Positions 1-8,940 are shown, counted from the stretch's first letter. The stretch is 64,000 bases of DNA from Acetobacter suratthaniensis (GCF_017377745.1 NZ_JAFVMG010000012.1:21261-85260), one strand, 5' to 3'. Translations and numbers: made by a program. Notes: generated from the sequence alone by a model not told the origin.

Positions 1-2876
1 CATGTGCGGGCCGGGTTGTATTTGGTTGTCACCAGCCGGTGCCGGGGGTCAACCGGCGTTGCCACCGGCGCACCCAGATAGACATCGCCCAGACCCATCA
101 CCAGATATGAGGCGTTGAAGATGATGTCCTTCACATCCTCAATCGAGGAAAGGCCGTTGATACGACGGATAAATTCGATATTAGAGGGGCACCACGGCGC
201 ATTGGGTCGCACCAGTTCCTGATACCGCTGCATGGCCAGCCGCGCCTGTTCATCATCCCATGACAGCGGCAGGGTTACGATACGGCTGGGCACCTCGATA
301 TCATCATCATTCTCGGGCAGCGCCTGTTCGATTTCGTGCAGGAGGGTCATCAGCACAGGCAGGGGCAGCACATCAGGATTGTAATGCACCTGCAGGGAGC
401 GGATGCCCGGCGTCAGATCAACAATCCCCTGCACGTTCTTTGCCCGCAGGGCTTCAAGCATAAGCTGCACACGCAGGCGCAGGGGAATGTCGAGCACCGG
501 CTCGCCAAACTCCAACAGCAGATATTGCTCACCCGCACGACGGTACACCACCGGCACCTTGCCTTCGGAACGATGGAGCACGGGGTCATCCCCCCCGACC
601 GGCGCGGACAGGAACGGCAGCGACAGTGTGGGGGGCGTTACCCGATAAAAACGCACCTTGTCACCGGGGTGAAGCTGCCCCAGCTTCCACAGCTCATCGC
701 GCACCACCACAGCCGGGCAGACAAACCCGCCGAGGCTCGGCCCGTCCGGCCCGAGTAGAATGGGCATGTCGCCGGTAAAGTCGATGGCGCCAATCGCGTA
801 AGCATTGTCATGAATATTAGAGGGGTGCAGCCCGGCCTCGCCCCCATCTGTCCGCGCCCAGCGCGGCTTGGGGCCGATCAGGCGCACACCGGTACGCGCA
901 CTATTGAAATGCACCTCGTATGTGCTGGAAAAGAGGTCGGCAATATCGTCAGGCTGGAAAAATTCCGGCGCACCATGCGGGCCGTACAGCACGCCGATTT
1001 CCCACTCGCTGGTCAGAACCGGGCGTTCGCTTTCCGGCACCTGCTCGCCCTGCCCCTGTGCCGTGGTGGCATGGAAACGCAGCACATCGCCCGTACGCAA
1101 CTGCCCTGTGGCATGCCCGCCAAACTGCCCCAGCATGAAGGTGGAGCTTGAGCCCAGATACTGCGGCGCATCAAGCCCCCCGGCAACCGCCAGATAGGTA
1201 CGGTGTCCGGCACCCTTGATCTGCCCCAGAGCCAGTACCTGCCCGGCCTTTACCGGCACAGGCTGCCAGTATGGCACGCTCTCGCCATCCAGTGTCGCGG
1301 GCATGAATGCGCCTGTAAGCGCAATGGTGGCGGGGGCGTTAAAGCGCAGTACCGGGCCGGAAACCGTCAGTTCCAGAGCGGGTACACCCTGTTCGTTCCC
1401 TACAATCCGGTTTGCGAAGCGAAAATTACGGTCATCCATCGGGCCATTGGGCGGCACGCCCACATCCCAGTACCCCACGCGGCCCGGCCAGTCCTGCACG
1501 GTCGATTGCAGGCCCGGCGCCAGCACTTCCATAGTGCTGGGCGTATAGGGAAAAACATTGAGGAAGCCGGTTGTAACATCTCCCGCAATAACCTGCGGAT
1601 GTGCGGTAATGGCACGCAGGTAATCGAGATTGCTTTCCAACCCATCCAGCCGTGTCGCGCACAGCGCATTATGCAGGTTGCGCAGCGCCTCCGCACGATC
1701 AGCCCCGGTGGCGATCACCTTGGCCAGCATGGGATCGTAATGCGGCGTAATTTCCGTGCCGGTTTCAACCCAGCCATCTACCCGCACCCCGGCAGGGAAA
1801 GAAACCTGCGTCAGCCGCCCCGTGGAAGGACGGAAGTTTTCCGCAGGGTTTTCCGCATAGATACGCGCTTCCACAGCCGCACCCACGGGGGAAAGGCTAT
1901 CCTGTTCAGGCAGGGTGAAAGAACCATCCGCCTGGCGGATCATCCATTCCACCAGATCCACACCGAACGTTTCTTCCGTAACGCAATGCTCCACCTGCAG
2001 GCGGGTATTGACCTCAAGGAAATAGAAACGACTGGTCTGGGTATCGTAAATAAACTCCACCGTTCCGGCTGATTCGTACTGCACAGCGCTACACAGGGCT
2101 TTTGCCGCGCGCCGCAAAGCCTGCCGCGTGGCATCATCCAGCCCCGGGCCCGGCGTTTCTTCAATGACCTTCTGGTTGCGGCGCTGCAAGGAGCAGTCGC
2201 GCTCACCCAGTGTCAGGATACCGCCACGGCCATCACCAAAAATCTGCACTTCGATATGACGCGCACTGGCAATGAATTTTTCCAAAAAGACGCGGGCATC
2301 GCCAAAATTGTTCCCACCCAGGCGCGACACCGCCTCAAAACAGGCACGCAGGGCGGCTTCGTCCTGACAGACCTGCATACCGATACCGCCACCACCGGCC
2401 GTGCTTTTGAGCATGACCGGGTAGCCGATCCGTTCGGCCTCGCGCGCGGCATCATCCGCCGTGGACAGGATATCCGTACCCGGCAACAGCGGCACACCGT
2501 TTTCCTGCGCCAGAGCACGAGCGGTATGCTTCAGACCAAAAGCCCGCATATGTTCGGGCCGTGGGCCAATAAAACGGATACCCTCAGCCGCAAGACGTTC
2601 GGCAAACTCGGCGCGTTCGCTCAAAAAACCATAACCCGGATGCACAGCCTGCGCGCCGGTATCGCGGCAGGCCTGCAAAATGGCATCCATGTTCAGATAG
2701 CTCTGAGCAACCGCCGCAGGCCCGATCAGTACGGCTTCATCTGCCTCAAGAACGGGCGGGGCGAAACGATCCGCTTCGGAGCAGACAGCAACCGAGCCGA
2801 TTTCCATACGGCGCAGGGTACGACCGATACGCCGGACGGTTTCACCACGGTTTGCAATCAGAACTTTCGTGAACAT
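1..2876 (-). CDS. Urea/guanidine carboxylase, biotin-dependent (C-terminus beyond window)
   Basis: This large carboxylase uses ATP and bicarbonate to carboxylate urea or guanidine on an enzyme-bound biotin. About 958 codons are visible. The N-terminal biotin carboxylase half has the ATP-grasp loop GGGGIGM near residue 161 and EVNTRLQVEH near 278. The carboxyltransferase part (KipA/KipI-like) starts near residue 470 and includes DGPSLGGFVCP. The C-terminal biotinyl domain lies past position 1. The ATG at 2876 opens with the usual biotin-carboxylase start FTKVLIANRGE. Two DUF1989 genes and an ABC transporter lie upstream in the same operon. In characterised systems that context marks guanidine rather than urea carboxylase, but I could not place the substrate-determining residue, so the substrate is inferred. 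Confidence 0.93.
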   Translation of the reverse strand, partial: MFTKVLIANRGETVRRIGRTLRRMEIGSVAVCSEADRFAPPVLEADEAVLIGPAAVAQSYLNMDAILQACRDTGAQAVHPGYGFLSERAEFAERLAAEGIRFIGPRPEHMRAFGLKHTARALAQENGVPLLPGTDILSTADDAAREAERIGYPVMLKSTAGGGGIGMQVCQDEAALRACFEAVSRLGGNNFGDARVFLEKFIASARHIEVQIFGDGRGGILTLGERDCSLQRRNQKVIEETPGPGLDDATRQALRRAAKALCSAVQYESAGTVEFIYDTQTSRFYFLEVNTRLQVEHCVTEETFGVDLVEWMIRQADGSFTLPEQDSLSPVGAAVEARIYAENPAENFRPSTGRLTQVSFPAGVRVDGWVETGTEITPHYDPMLAKVIATGADRAEALRNLHNALCATRLDGLESNLDYLRAITAHPQVIAGDVTTGFLNVFPYTPSTMEVLAPGLQSTVQDWPGRVGYWDVGVPPNGPMDDRNFRFANRIVGNEQGVPALELTVSGPVLRFNAPATIALTGAFMPATLDGESVPYWQPVPVKAGQVLALGQIKGAGHRTYLAVAGGLDAPQYLGSSSTFMLGQFGGHATGQLRTGDVLRFHATTAQGQGEQVPESERPVLTSEWEIGVLYGPHGAPEFFQPDDIADLFSSTYEVHFNSARTGVRLIGPKPRWARTDGGEAGLHPSNIHDNAYAIGAIDFTGDMPILLGPDGPSLGGFVCPAVVVRDELWKLGQLHPGDKVRFYRVTPPTLSLPFLSAPVGGDDPVLHRSEGKVPVVYRRAGEQYLLLEFGEPVLDIPLRLRVQLMLEALRAKNVQGIVDLTPGIRSLQVHYNPDVLPLPVLMTLLHEIEQALPENDDDIEVPSRIVTLPLSWDDEQARLAMQRYQELVRPNAPWCPSNIEFIRRINGLSSIEDVKDIIFNASYLVMGLGDVYLGAPVATPVDPRHRLVTTKYNPART

Positions 2877-2921
2877 GTCTGGTCTTTCCAACAAACTTTA
2901 CACGCCGGAACCCCGGCAGTT

Positions 2922-3551
2922 TCAGGCCGGAACGGCGTCGCTGATGATCACGCGGATAGGCGTGGGTACAAAGCCGTTACAGGGGTTGTTAACCTGCGGG
3001 CAGTTGGACAGCACCACCAGTGTGTCCATTTCAGCCAGCAGATCGACATACCCACCGGGGTCGGACAGGCCATCGTCAATCACCAGTTCGCCGTTTTCCA
3101 GAACAGGCACGTTCATGAAAAAATTGACGTTGCTGACAATATCACGCTTGCTCATGCCGTATTTTCCCACTTCAATCAGGAAATTTTCACGGCAGGCGTG
3201 CATGTATTTGGTTTCATGACCGAAGCGCACGGTGTTGGACTCGCAGCTACAGGCACCCGCCAGCGTATCGTGCCGCCCGCAGGTATCTTCTACCAGCGTC
3301 ATCAGCACACGGCCTTCGTTAGAATAGAGCTTGGTGCCCTTGCCGATATAAGCAGAGCCCTGACTGATCAGCGTTTCCTGCGCGCTATAGCGTTCGGAAT
3401 AGGTATGGGCATTATAAAAAAGCGCATCTACAGCCTGCTGGCTTTCAAGATCAATGATGCGCAGGGTCTGGCCCTTTTTCACCACCGCAGACCAGGGAGC
3501 CCGTGCAGGCACAAGCTGATCCAGCACGACAGAAGAAGAAACAGTGCTCAT
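2922..3551 (-). CDS. DUF1989 protein, small subunit type (urea carboxylase-associated; probable carboxyguanidine deiminase subunit)
   Basis: This 209-residue DUF1989 protein belongs to the urea-carboxylase-associated family. In guanidine-degrading bacteria such pairs (CgdA/CgdB) deiminate carboxyguanidine to allophanate. It keeps a full set of likely metal-binding residues: DTCGRHD followed by ACSCESN near residues 88-105, and a later SNCPQ motif. It starts at an ATG with EVxxSTVSSS-like polar N-terminus and no signal peptide, so it is probably cytoplasmic. It lies 20 bp after its larger paralogue and 45 bp before the carboxylase in one operon. Assignment of the deiminase role rests on the family and neighbourhood, not on a decisive residue. 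Confidence 0.88.
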   Translation of the reverse strand: MSTVSSSVVLDQLVPARAPWSAVVKKGQTLRIIDLESQQAVDALFYNAHTYSERYSAQETLISQGSAYIGKGTKLYSNEGRVLMTLVEDTCGRHDTLAGACSCESNTVRFGHETKYMHACRENFLIEVGKYGMSKRDIVSNVNFFMNVPVLENGELVIDDGLSDPGGYVDLLAEMDTLVVLSNCPQVNNPCNGFVPTPIRVIISDAVPA

Positions 3552-3571
3552 GATTTCGTGCCTTTCGGTTA

Positions 3572-4375
3572 TCAGGCGAAAAGGGGATCGGTATTCTCGA
3601 AGCCGCGCTGTGCTTCTTCACAGAACGTGCGGCACAGATCATCCGCCGCCGGAGCGGGAGCCTGCCAGCGCACCACATCAATGGGGCCGGGTGCGAAGCT
3701 GGTATCCGGGCTGAAGGGGTGCGGGCAGTTGGAAATACCGACCAGAAGGTTCATTTCCGCGCGCAGATCCACAACACCACCGGGTTGTACGCTGCCATCC
3801 ACCCAGGACAGCCCACCATCCGCCCCGACGCTGACATGCGAAAAGAACGAGATACAGGCAGGGACATCGCGCACATCCAGCCCATGCTTGCCTGCAATCA
3901 GACGCATATTGTTGCTGGTATTGCGCAGGGCGGCATTACCGAAATTACGTGCATTGGAAGACGGCGTGCTGCCCCCCATGATGGTATCGGACGTGCCACA
4001 GGTATCGTTAATAATGGAGGCCAGAACACGCCCCATATCCGAAAACAGCACACGCCCCGTGCTCAGCCGGGTTGTCCACTGGAGTTTGAGCGTATCGCCT
4101 GCATTAAAACGTTCGCTCAGGTCATCGGCATTCCACAGCATGACGGACACGCCCTTGTTGCCCGCCGTGTTGATCAGACGCAGCGCCTGACCACGCGGCA
4201 CGAACGTGCTCCAGTACCAACCACCCGGCACGGTTTCGCGGTGCAGGACAGCGGCGTCTTCCATGGCGATAAAACCCTGCCCGGAACGCTCTGCACGTTC
4301 CTCACCCAGAGCGCGGTCACGCAGCTGGTTGTACCGGGCCCGGTACCATTCCGGACTTTGCTGATCAATCTGCAT
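3572..4375 (-). CDS. DUF1989 protein, large subunit type (urea carboxylase-associated; probable carboxyguanidine deiminase subunit)
   Basis: This is the second DUF1989 protein, 267 residues from the ATG at 4375. I prefer that start over a GTG at 4414 because AAGGA sits about 9 nt upstream of it. It aligns with its 209-residue neighbour through DTCGTSD and SNCPHPF, but the His of CGRHD is Ser here and the CSC cluster reads STP. One member of the pair therefore seems to have lost part of the presumed metal site, which suggests an obligate heteromer with a single active subunit type. It is cotranscribed with the carboxylase and transporter genes. Its probable role is carboxyguanidine deimination to allophanate. 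Confidence 0.87.
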   Translation of the reverse strand: MQIDQQSPEWYRARYNQLRDRALGEERAERSGQGFIAMEDAAVLHRETVPGGWYWSTFVPRGQALRLINTAGNKGVSVMLWNADDLSERFNAGDTLKLQWTTRLSTGRVLFSDMGRVLASIINDTCGTSDTIMGGSTPSSNARNFGNAALRNTSNNMRLIAGKHGLDVRDVPACISFFSHVSVGADGGLSWVDGSVQPGGVVDLRAEMNLLVGISNCPHPFSPDTSFAPGPIDVVRWQAPAPAADDLCRTFCEEAQRGFENTDPLFA

Positions 4376-4446
4376 GGTTCTGTCCTTTTTATCCGAAAAG
4401 AATGCCGTGCCCACAACGGGTTTTGCACCACGGCACCACCATGAAC

Positions 4447-4926
4447 TTATACAGTCCCCACATCGACCAAGGCTTCGCGTCCGACCTCGTGCAATGGGGG
4501 AATAAGAGAAGCAATCAGGTGCATACGGCCGGATATGACACCCGGAAGAGTTGAAAACCTGTTTGCAATTTCACGCAGCTTGGCTACTCGCCCCTGCACC
4601 AGCATGACTTCGAGCGTCTGGCGCCGGATCAGGTTGACATGCAGGGAGCTTATGACCTCGGCCAGATTCTCGTACTGCATATCGGCCAGCTTCTGCTGCA
4701 GGCCTGTGGTCGAGTTGTTGTAAAACAGCACGATTACACCAGCCATGATTTCTTCATCATCTTCCTGACGGCAATCTGTCAGGGCTTCGTGCAGAATATG
4801 CTGGATGGCCTGCGAACGGCTGACATACCCCTTGTCCGCCACCATGCCATCCAGTTCGCGCAGGATATGCGGCGGAAGCGAGACACTGATACGGCTGACC
4901 TGCTCTTCTGCTTTTTTGCGGGCCAT
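4447..4926 (-). CDS. NikR-like ribbon-helix-helix regulator lacking most nickel ligands
   Basis: This 159-residue protein has the NikR layout. An N-terminal ribbon-helix-helix (ISVSLPPHILRELD, then SRSQAIQHIL) is followed by an ACT-like ligand domain. NikR binds nickel through one His in a DIQH motif and a His, His and Cys in a THIH...C motif. Here the first reads DMQY and the second reads SLHVN...T, so only one of the four ligands remains. It sits between the ABC ATPase and the DUF1989 genes, so it probably controls this operon, perhaps sensing guanidine, urea or a nitrogen signal instead of nickel. That sensing role is inference. An inverted repeat over the operon promoter at 6968-6997 is its candidate site. 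Confidence 0.85.
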   Translation of the reverse strand: MARKKAEEQVSRISVSLPPHILRELDGMVADKGYVSRSQAIQHILHEALTDCRQEDDEEIMAGVIVLFYNNSTTGLQQKLADMQYENLAEVISSLHVNLIRRQTLEVMLVQGRVAKLREIANRFSTLPGVISGRMHLIASLIPPLHEVGREALVDVGTV

Positions 4927-4941
4927 CTGCCTTGCTCCCTT

Positions 4942-5853
4942 TTATTCCACCACATCCGTAACAAGTGTGAGAAGCGGCACTTCCGTTCCTTCAAACTCGT
5001 CGGGGGTTTCTTCTGCTGGTGTGTGAATGAGGGATTCCAGATGAGCCTTGGTCGCCTGAAATTCAGCACTGGTCATCTGTTCTGCCCGCCGTGGGCGCGA
5101 TAGCGGCACTTCTATCACTTCTTCCACCCGGCCCGGATGCGCCTTGAGCACCAAGATCCGGTCTGCCAGATAAATGGCCTCATCGAGATCATGAGTAATG
5201 AACACGATGGTGATGTCGATCTTGCGCCAGATCTCCATCAGGTGGGTCTGCATCCGCACGCGGGTCTGGGCATCGAGGGCGCTGAAGGGCTCATCCATCA
5301 ACAGCACGCGCGGCTGGGCCGCCAGCGCACGGGCAATGGCTACGCGCTGCTGCATGCCGCCGGAAAGCTGGTGCGGCAGGGATTCCGCAAAGCGCTCCAG
5401 CCCGATGGCCTGAAGCCACTGCATGGCCTGCCGTCGGCTTTCATCCTTGCTGATTCCGGCCATTTCCAGCCCGAACATAACGTTCTGGCACACGGTGCGC
5501 CACGGAAAGAGCGTGTATTTCTGGAAAACCATACCCCGGTCGGGGCCGGGGCCATCCACCGGCTTGTCATCCACCAGAATCCGCCCCGAAGACGCCTGCT
5601 CCAGCCCGGCCAGAATGCGTACCAGCGTGGATTTACCGCAACCCGAAGGCCCAACCACACACACAAACTCGCGGCGGTGGACATTCATGTTGATGTCTTC
5701 CAGCGCAACTGTTTCGCGGCCGCGCTGTGCAAAAATCTTGCCCAGATTTTCGACCCGCAGCACCACATCGCGATCCTTGATGCGGGCCATACGCTCCGCC
5801 ACATCAGAAGGCAGCACGCGATAGTCGACTGTCGTACCGTTGCCTGCACTCAT
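4942..5853 (-). CDS. ABC transporter ATP-binding protein (nitrate/taurine type; urea or guanidine uptake)
   Basis: This is the cytoplasmic ATPase of an importer in the nitrate/sulfonate/taurine family. It shows Walker [10 protein letters not shown] near residues 68-76, the signature LSGGMQQR and Walker [12 protein letters not shown], plus the H-loop ITHDLDEA. I chose the ATG at 5853 because it overlaps the permease stop (TGATG). A GTG one codon upstream is possible. A C-terminal extension of about 40 residues follows the usual ATPase core. It pairs with the permease just upstream. Operon context suggests uptake of urea or guanidine for the carboxylase. Confidence 0.93.
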   Translation of the reverse strand: MSAGNGTTVDYRVLPSDVAERMARIKDRDVVLRVENLGKIFAQRGRETVALEDINMNVHRREFVCVVGPSGCGKSTLVRILAGLEQASSGRILVDDKPVDGPGPDRGMVFQKYTLFPWRTVCQNVMFGLEMAGISKDESRRQAMQWLQAIGLERFAESLPHQLSGGMQQRVAIARALAAQPRVLLMDEPFSALDAQTRVRMQTHLMEIWRKIDITIVFITHDLDEAIYLADRILVLKAHPGRVEEVIEVPLSRPRRAEQMTSAEFQATKAHLESLIHTPAEETPDEFEGTEVPLLTLVTDVVE

Positions 5854-6812
5854 CACTCAGTCTCCTGCTTCCAGCGGAACAGAAAGCGCGCGGCAAAGCC
5901 GAGCAGCATATCCGTACCCAGACCAACGATCCCGATCAGCGCCATGGCGGCGTAAACATTGGCAAAGTGCTGATAGCGCGCCTGCTGGGTTATGAACCAC
6001 GTAATACCCGAGGAGGTGCCGATCAGTTCCGCCACGATCAGATAGGTCCATGCCCAACCCAGCAGAATACGCTGGTCGCGGTAGAGATCGGGCAGAATAC
6101 CGGGCACCACCACGCTGAACATAAGCCGCTTGCCCCGTGCGCCCAGTGTGCGGGCCGCTTCCATCAGACCAAAGTCGAGCTTGCGGGTGGTGTTGGAAAT
6201 AACCAGAATCTGCTGAAACAGCGTACCGATAACGATAATGGCGATCTTGGGTGCATCGTAAATACCCAGAATGGCCACCATCAAGGCGCCAAAAGCCGGT
6301 GCGGGCAGATAGCGCAGGAAGTCCACCGAGGGTTCCACCAGCCGCGAAAGGGCAGGCAGCGCCCCACACAGAACACCCAGCGGCACCCCGATAACCGAAG
6401 AAATGACAAAACCCCAGAAAATGATCTGGATACTGTGCCAGAACGCCTGAAGGATGGATTTTTCCGGCCCACGGGAATCAGGCTGAACAAAAGCCTGCAC
6501 AAAAGCGGAAAACACACCGCCGGGTGAAGGCAGATATACCGGATTGACCGCCACCCCTTCAGGGGCTTTCTGGCCAGCCGCGTGCATTTCCTGCACGGCG
6601 CGCTCGAAATCGGCACGCTTCATGCGCATGCCCTCTTCCAGATAGTCCTCGCCACCAGGATCTGTCACCAGCACCTGAGGGTGCCAGATGAACGGCACAT
6701 AACTGACCGCACTCCAGAGCAGCAGCGGCAGCAGGATGGAAAGCCCACCCAGCACCACGCGGCTTTTGCGGCCGACCTTTCCGTATAGTGCCCATCCGGA
6801 CATGCGTGACAT
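5853..6812 (-). CDS. ABC transporter permease (SsuC/TauC type)
   Basis: This 319-residue inner-membrane permease belongs to the nitrate/sulfonate/taurine importer family. A first membrane segment (residues 20-40) is followed by a roughly 70-residue periplasmic stretch that includes YLPSPGGVF. The transmembrane core carries the EAA-type loop (GLMEAARTLGARG). It is the first gene of the operon, with a leader of about 135 nt after the predicted promoter. It overlaps the ATPase gene by one base. The substrate-binding protein that normally accompanies such permeases is not encoded here, so it must come from elsewhere in the genome or be absent. Confidence 0.92.
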   Translation of the reverse strand: MSRMSGWALYGKVGRKSRVVLGGLSILLPLLLWSAVSYVPFIWHPQVLVTDPGGEDYLEEGMRMKRADFERAVQEMHAAGQKAPEGVAVNPVYLPSPGGVFSAFVQAFVQPDSRGPEKSILQAFWHSIQIIFWGFVISSVIGVPLGVLCGALPALSRLVEPSVDFLRYLPAPAFGALMVAILGIYDAPKIAIIVIGTLFQQILVISNTTRKLDFGLMEAARTLGARGKRLMFSVVVPGILPDLYRDQRILLGWAWTYLIVAELIGTSSGITWFITQQARYQHFANVYAAMALIGIVGLGTDMLLGFAARFLFRWKQETE

Positions 6813-6954
6813 CGCCCGCTCTCCCGTCCTGTCCGCTACCGTCTGTGCCAGCAGGCCCAGCGGCGCAATGTCATTCCCCGGCGCAATCCAAGAGCGAAAT
6901 TTCTCTAGCAGATGGCCCTTTCAACCCCCTGCTTTTCGCCTTGGCGCCACCAAG

Positions 6955-6997
6955 GATATGCTCAATTAGTAATACCGTGTCAACAAATCGTATTACT
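6955..6997 (-). promoter_or_regulatory. Promoter with overlapping inverted-repeat operator for the carboxylase operon
   Basis: On the minus strand a perfect TTGACA (-35, at 6983-6978) is followed after exactly 17 nt by CATATC (-10, 6960-6955), a weaker match. A perfect inverted repeat AGTAATAC-N14-GTATTACT (6968-6997) brackets the -35 box. The two-arm geometry resembles NikR operators (GTATGA-N16-TCATAC), which fits the NikR-like gene inside the operon. A small hairpin CCTTGG-N5-CCAAGG lies at 6939-6955. The rest of the 6813-7256 gap has no gene I can see. Confidence 0.6.
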
Positions 6998-7177
6998 CAT
7001 TAGCCCAGAATGGCATCCAATTTCCACAAAAAACGTTCTGAATAGAGAATAAAATCCCGCCCCACACCCCCCTTAGCACCGTCCCTCACGCCTGATTTTC
7101 TTGAAAAACAAGGAAATGTCGCGCCCCCAAAACACCCTGCTGATACCCTGCCCGGATCACACCGGGCCGGATTGCAA

Positions 7178-7215
7178 ACAAAAACACCCCTTCCGAATCC
7201 AGTCGGAAGGGGTGT
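7178..7215 (-). terminator. Rho-independent terminator of the lipocalin-like gene
   Basis: A perfect 13-bp stem (7184-7196 with 7203-7215, 6-nt loop) is followed on the minus strand by a T-rich tract at 7183-7175. It lies about 40 bp after the stop codon at 7257. Confidence 0.85.
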
Positions 7216-7256
7216 CTGCAAACAGGGAGCCGGGGATCGCCCGGCTTGTGCGTTTT

Positions 7257-7736
7257 TTAACGCGCCCGGCGGAAGCGGATGATGCTGCGCGACATCTGGC
7301 CACCACCCCAGTTGGGCATAAGCCGCCAAGGGGTGATCACATCGGCCGTATTACCGCTTACGGTCACGGTGCGCCGCTGCTGGGTGCCCACCCATTCGGG
7401 CGCCCATGCGGTTTCCACCTGCGTGATCCACTGGTTGTCTTCAATATGATAGCGCCCGATATAGGCCACCAGTGTCTGCATCAGCCGAGCGCGATCCGCA
7501 TCGGTTCTGGCGGGCGTGCGGCCCGTGCCTTCAAGGTTAAAAGCCACCCAGTCGTCCGGTGTAAAGATCACACGACCGCGCGGGTGGTCCCCCATCGCGT
7601 CGATCAGTGCGCCGCTTTCCTCCTCCTCCACTTTATAGGAGACGAGTTCCCATGTTCCCACCAGGGCAGCTTTGAGCGCGGCACCGGTCAGGGGGGCACT
7701 GGTCGAGGGCGTAATGGTCTGACTATGGTTTGACAT
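7257..7736 (-). CDS. Lipocalin-like domain protein
   Basis: This 159-residue protein resembles the lipocalin_5 family: GTWELVSYKVEEE near residues 25-37, then GRVIFTPDDWVAF, and a C-terminal barrel ending in TPWRLMPN. Such proteins are often annotated as lipocalin-like or as part of secondary-metabolite clusters; the ligand is unknown. I chose the ATG at 7736, which has GGAGA a few bases upstream, rather than an upstream start that would add ten residues. No signal peptide is visible. It is divergent from a LysR-type regulator, so that regulator may control it. Confidence 0.8.
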   Translation of the reverse strand: MSNHSQTITPSTSAPLTGAALKAALVGTWELVSYKVEEEESGALIDAMGDHPRGRVIFTPDDWVAFNLEGTGRTPARTDADRARLMQTLVAYIGRYHIEDNQWITQVETAWAPEWVGTQQRRTVTVSGNTADVITPWRLMPNWGGGQMSRSIIRFRRAR

Positions 7737-7977
7737 GATCTCTCCGCGGACGTGCTGTGCCGACATACATGTGGCGGCATCGTTCTTATCTGCTCTATTC
7801 GCCTTAGCGTTCAGCTATCCGCCGCGTTCCCTTGCCTGTGTTTCATCGCTATCGTTGTTGAAACATCAGAACACGGGCGCGCCACAGAATGGCCTTTGCG
7901 CTGGCTCACTATGTCTTGAACACGCATGGCACCGGTAGCCACAAAACCGGAAAAACGCTTTTGCGTAAGATGCAAAG

Positions 7978-8901
7978 ATGGAGCATTTCATGGCTTACGA
8001 CGAGATCAGTGACCTGCGCTTTTTTACGGTGCTGGTCGAGGCAGGCAGTATTTCCGCCACGGCCCGAAGCATGGGCACATCACCAGCCGTAGTCTCGCGC
8101 CGTCTCTCCCGCATGGAAGAACGTCTGGGCGCCAGCCTGATCGTACGCACCACACGCCATTTCCGCCCCAGCGAGACAGGCCGGGTCCTGTATGAACGCG
8201 GCGTGCAGATCATTGCTGATATTGATCAGCTTCAGAACGATCTGTCCATCGCAAATACTGTTCCGCAGGGAACACTCAGTATTGGCGCCCCGGTCGAGCT
8301 TGGCCGCAGGCAGATTGCCCCTTTTATCGCCCGCTTTAGTGAACGCTATCCCAAACTCAAAATCAGTCTGGCGCTGGCAGGCGAAGGCCTGCACGATTTC
8401 AGCGACTGCCTGGATGTTATCCTGCGGTTGGGCATGCCCGATACACAAGGGGCCACCGTAACCCTGCTGGCCACCACCCGGCGCGTGCTCTGTGCATCGC
8501 CCGCCTATATTGCCCGCGCGACACTCCCGCGCACGCCGCAGGAGCTGGTCAAGCATGACTGTCTGTGCCTGCGCCGCCACAAAACCATGACCGTGCTGAA
8601 CCGCTGGGCTATCGGCGATGACGAGAAACGCGATGTCATCACCGTGCCGTCCCGCCTGTCCACCACCAGTTGCGAAATCATTCATGACTGGGCGCTGGCC
8701 GGTCAGGGCATTGCCTACAAACTGCTATGCGATGTGTCTCAGGATATAGAAAGTGGCAAGCTTATCCGTATATTCCCCGATTTATACGGAGAAAAAACAG
8801 ATCTTTACGCTGTCATGCCGCCCCGCCACAATGCCAGCGCCAATGTGCGTACATTCCTGCATGCCCTGCGCGAATTCCTGCATGGCTCAGGCGGGTTCTG
8901 A
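7978..8901 (+). CDS. LysR-family transcriptional regulator
   Basis: This 307-residue protein has a typical LysR winged helix-turn-helix at about residues 8-65 (LRFFTVLVEAGSISATARSMGTSPAVVSRRLSRMEE). The rest is a periplasmic-binding-like effector domain with the hinge LSIGAPVELGRRQ. The subtype resembles CrgA/DmlR-like regulators with PA-TT-RRVL motifs in the effector domain. An internal ATG at codon 5 is an alternative start. The gene is divergent from the lipocalin-like gene (7736) with about 240 bp between them, the usual LysR arrangement. A hairpin after the stop separates it from the convergent receptor gene. The inducer cannot be read from sequence. Confidence 0.92.
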   Translation: MEHFMAYDEISDLRFFTVLVEAGSISATARSMGTSPAVVSRRLSRMEERLGASLIVRTTRHFRPSETGRVLYERGVQIIADIDQLQNDLSIANTVPQGTLSIGAPVELGRRQIAPFIARFSERYPKLKISLALAGEGLHDFSDCLDVILRLGMPDTQGATVTLLATTRRVLCASPAYIARATLPRTPQELVKHDCLCLRRHKTMTVLNRWAIGDDEKRDVITVPSRLSTTSCEIIHDWALAGQGIAYKLLCDVSQDIESGKLIRIFPDLYGEKTDLYAVMPPRHNASANVRTFLHALREFLHGSGGF

Positions 8902-8905
8902 AACA

Positions 8906-8933
8906 GGCCCGGCAATAAACAGCATGCCGGGCC
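8906..8933. terminator. Hairpin between convergent genes
   Basis: A perfect 9-bp GC-rich stem (GGCCCGGCA at 8906-8914 with 8925-8933) lies between the LysR stop and the receptor stop. No clear U tract follows on either side, so terminator activity is only probable. Confidence 0.5.
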
Positions 8934-8940
8934 ATGGGCC

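Noticed and set aside
2256..4190. Long plus-strand open frame (about 644 codons) opposite the carboxylase and DUF1989 genes
   Set aside because: It is an antisense shadow of conserved enzymes with no recognisable domain.
6813..6950. Guanidine riboswitch in the leader of the carboxylase operon
   Set aside because: The leader has two ACGG motifs and a CTAG, but no paired stems of the mini-ykkC type and no ykkC core (CTAGGGTTCCG). I cannot support it by eye; a covariance-model search would decide.
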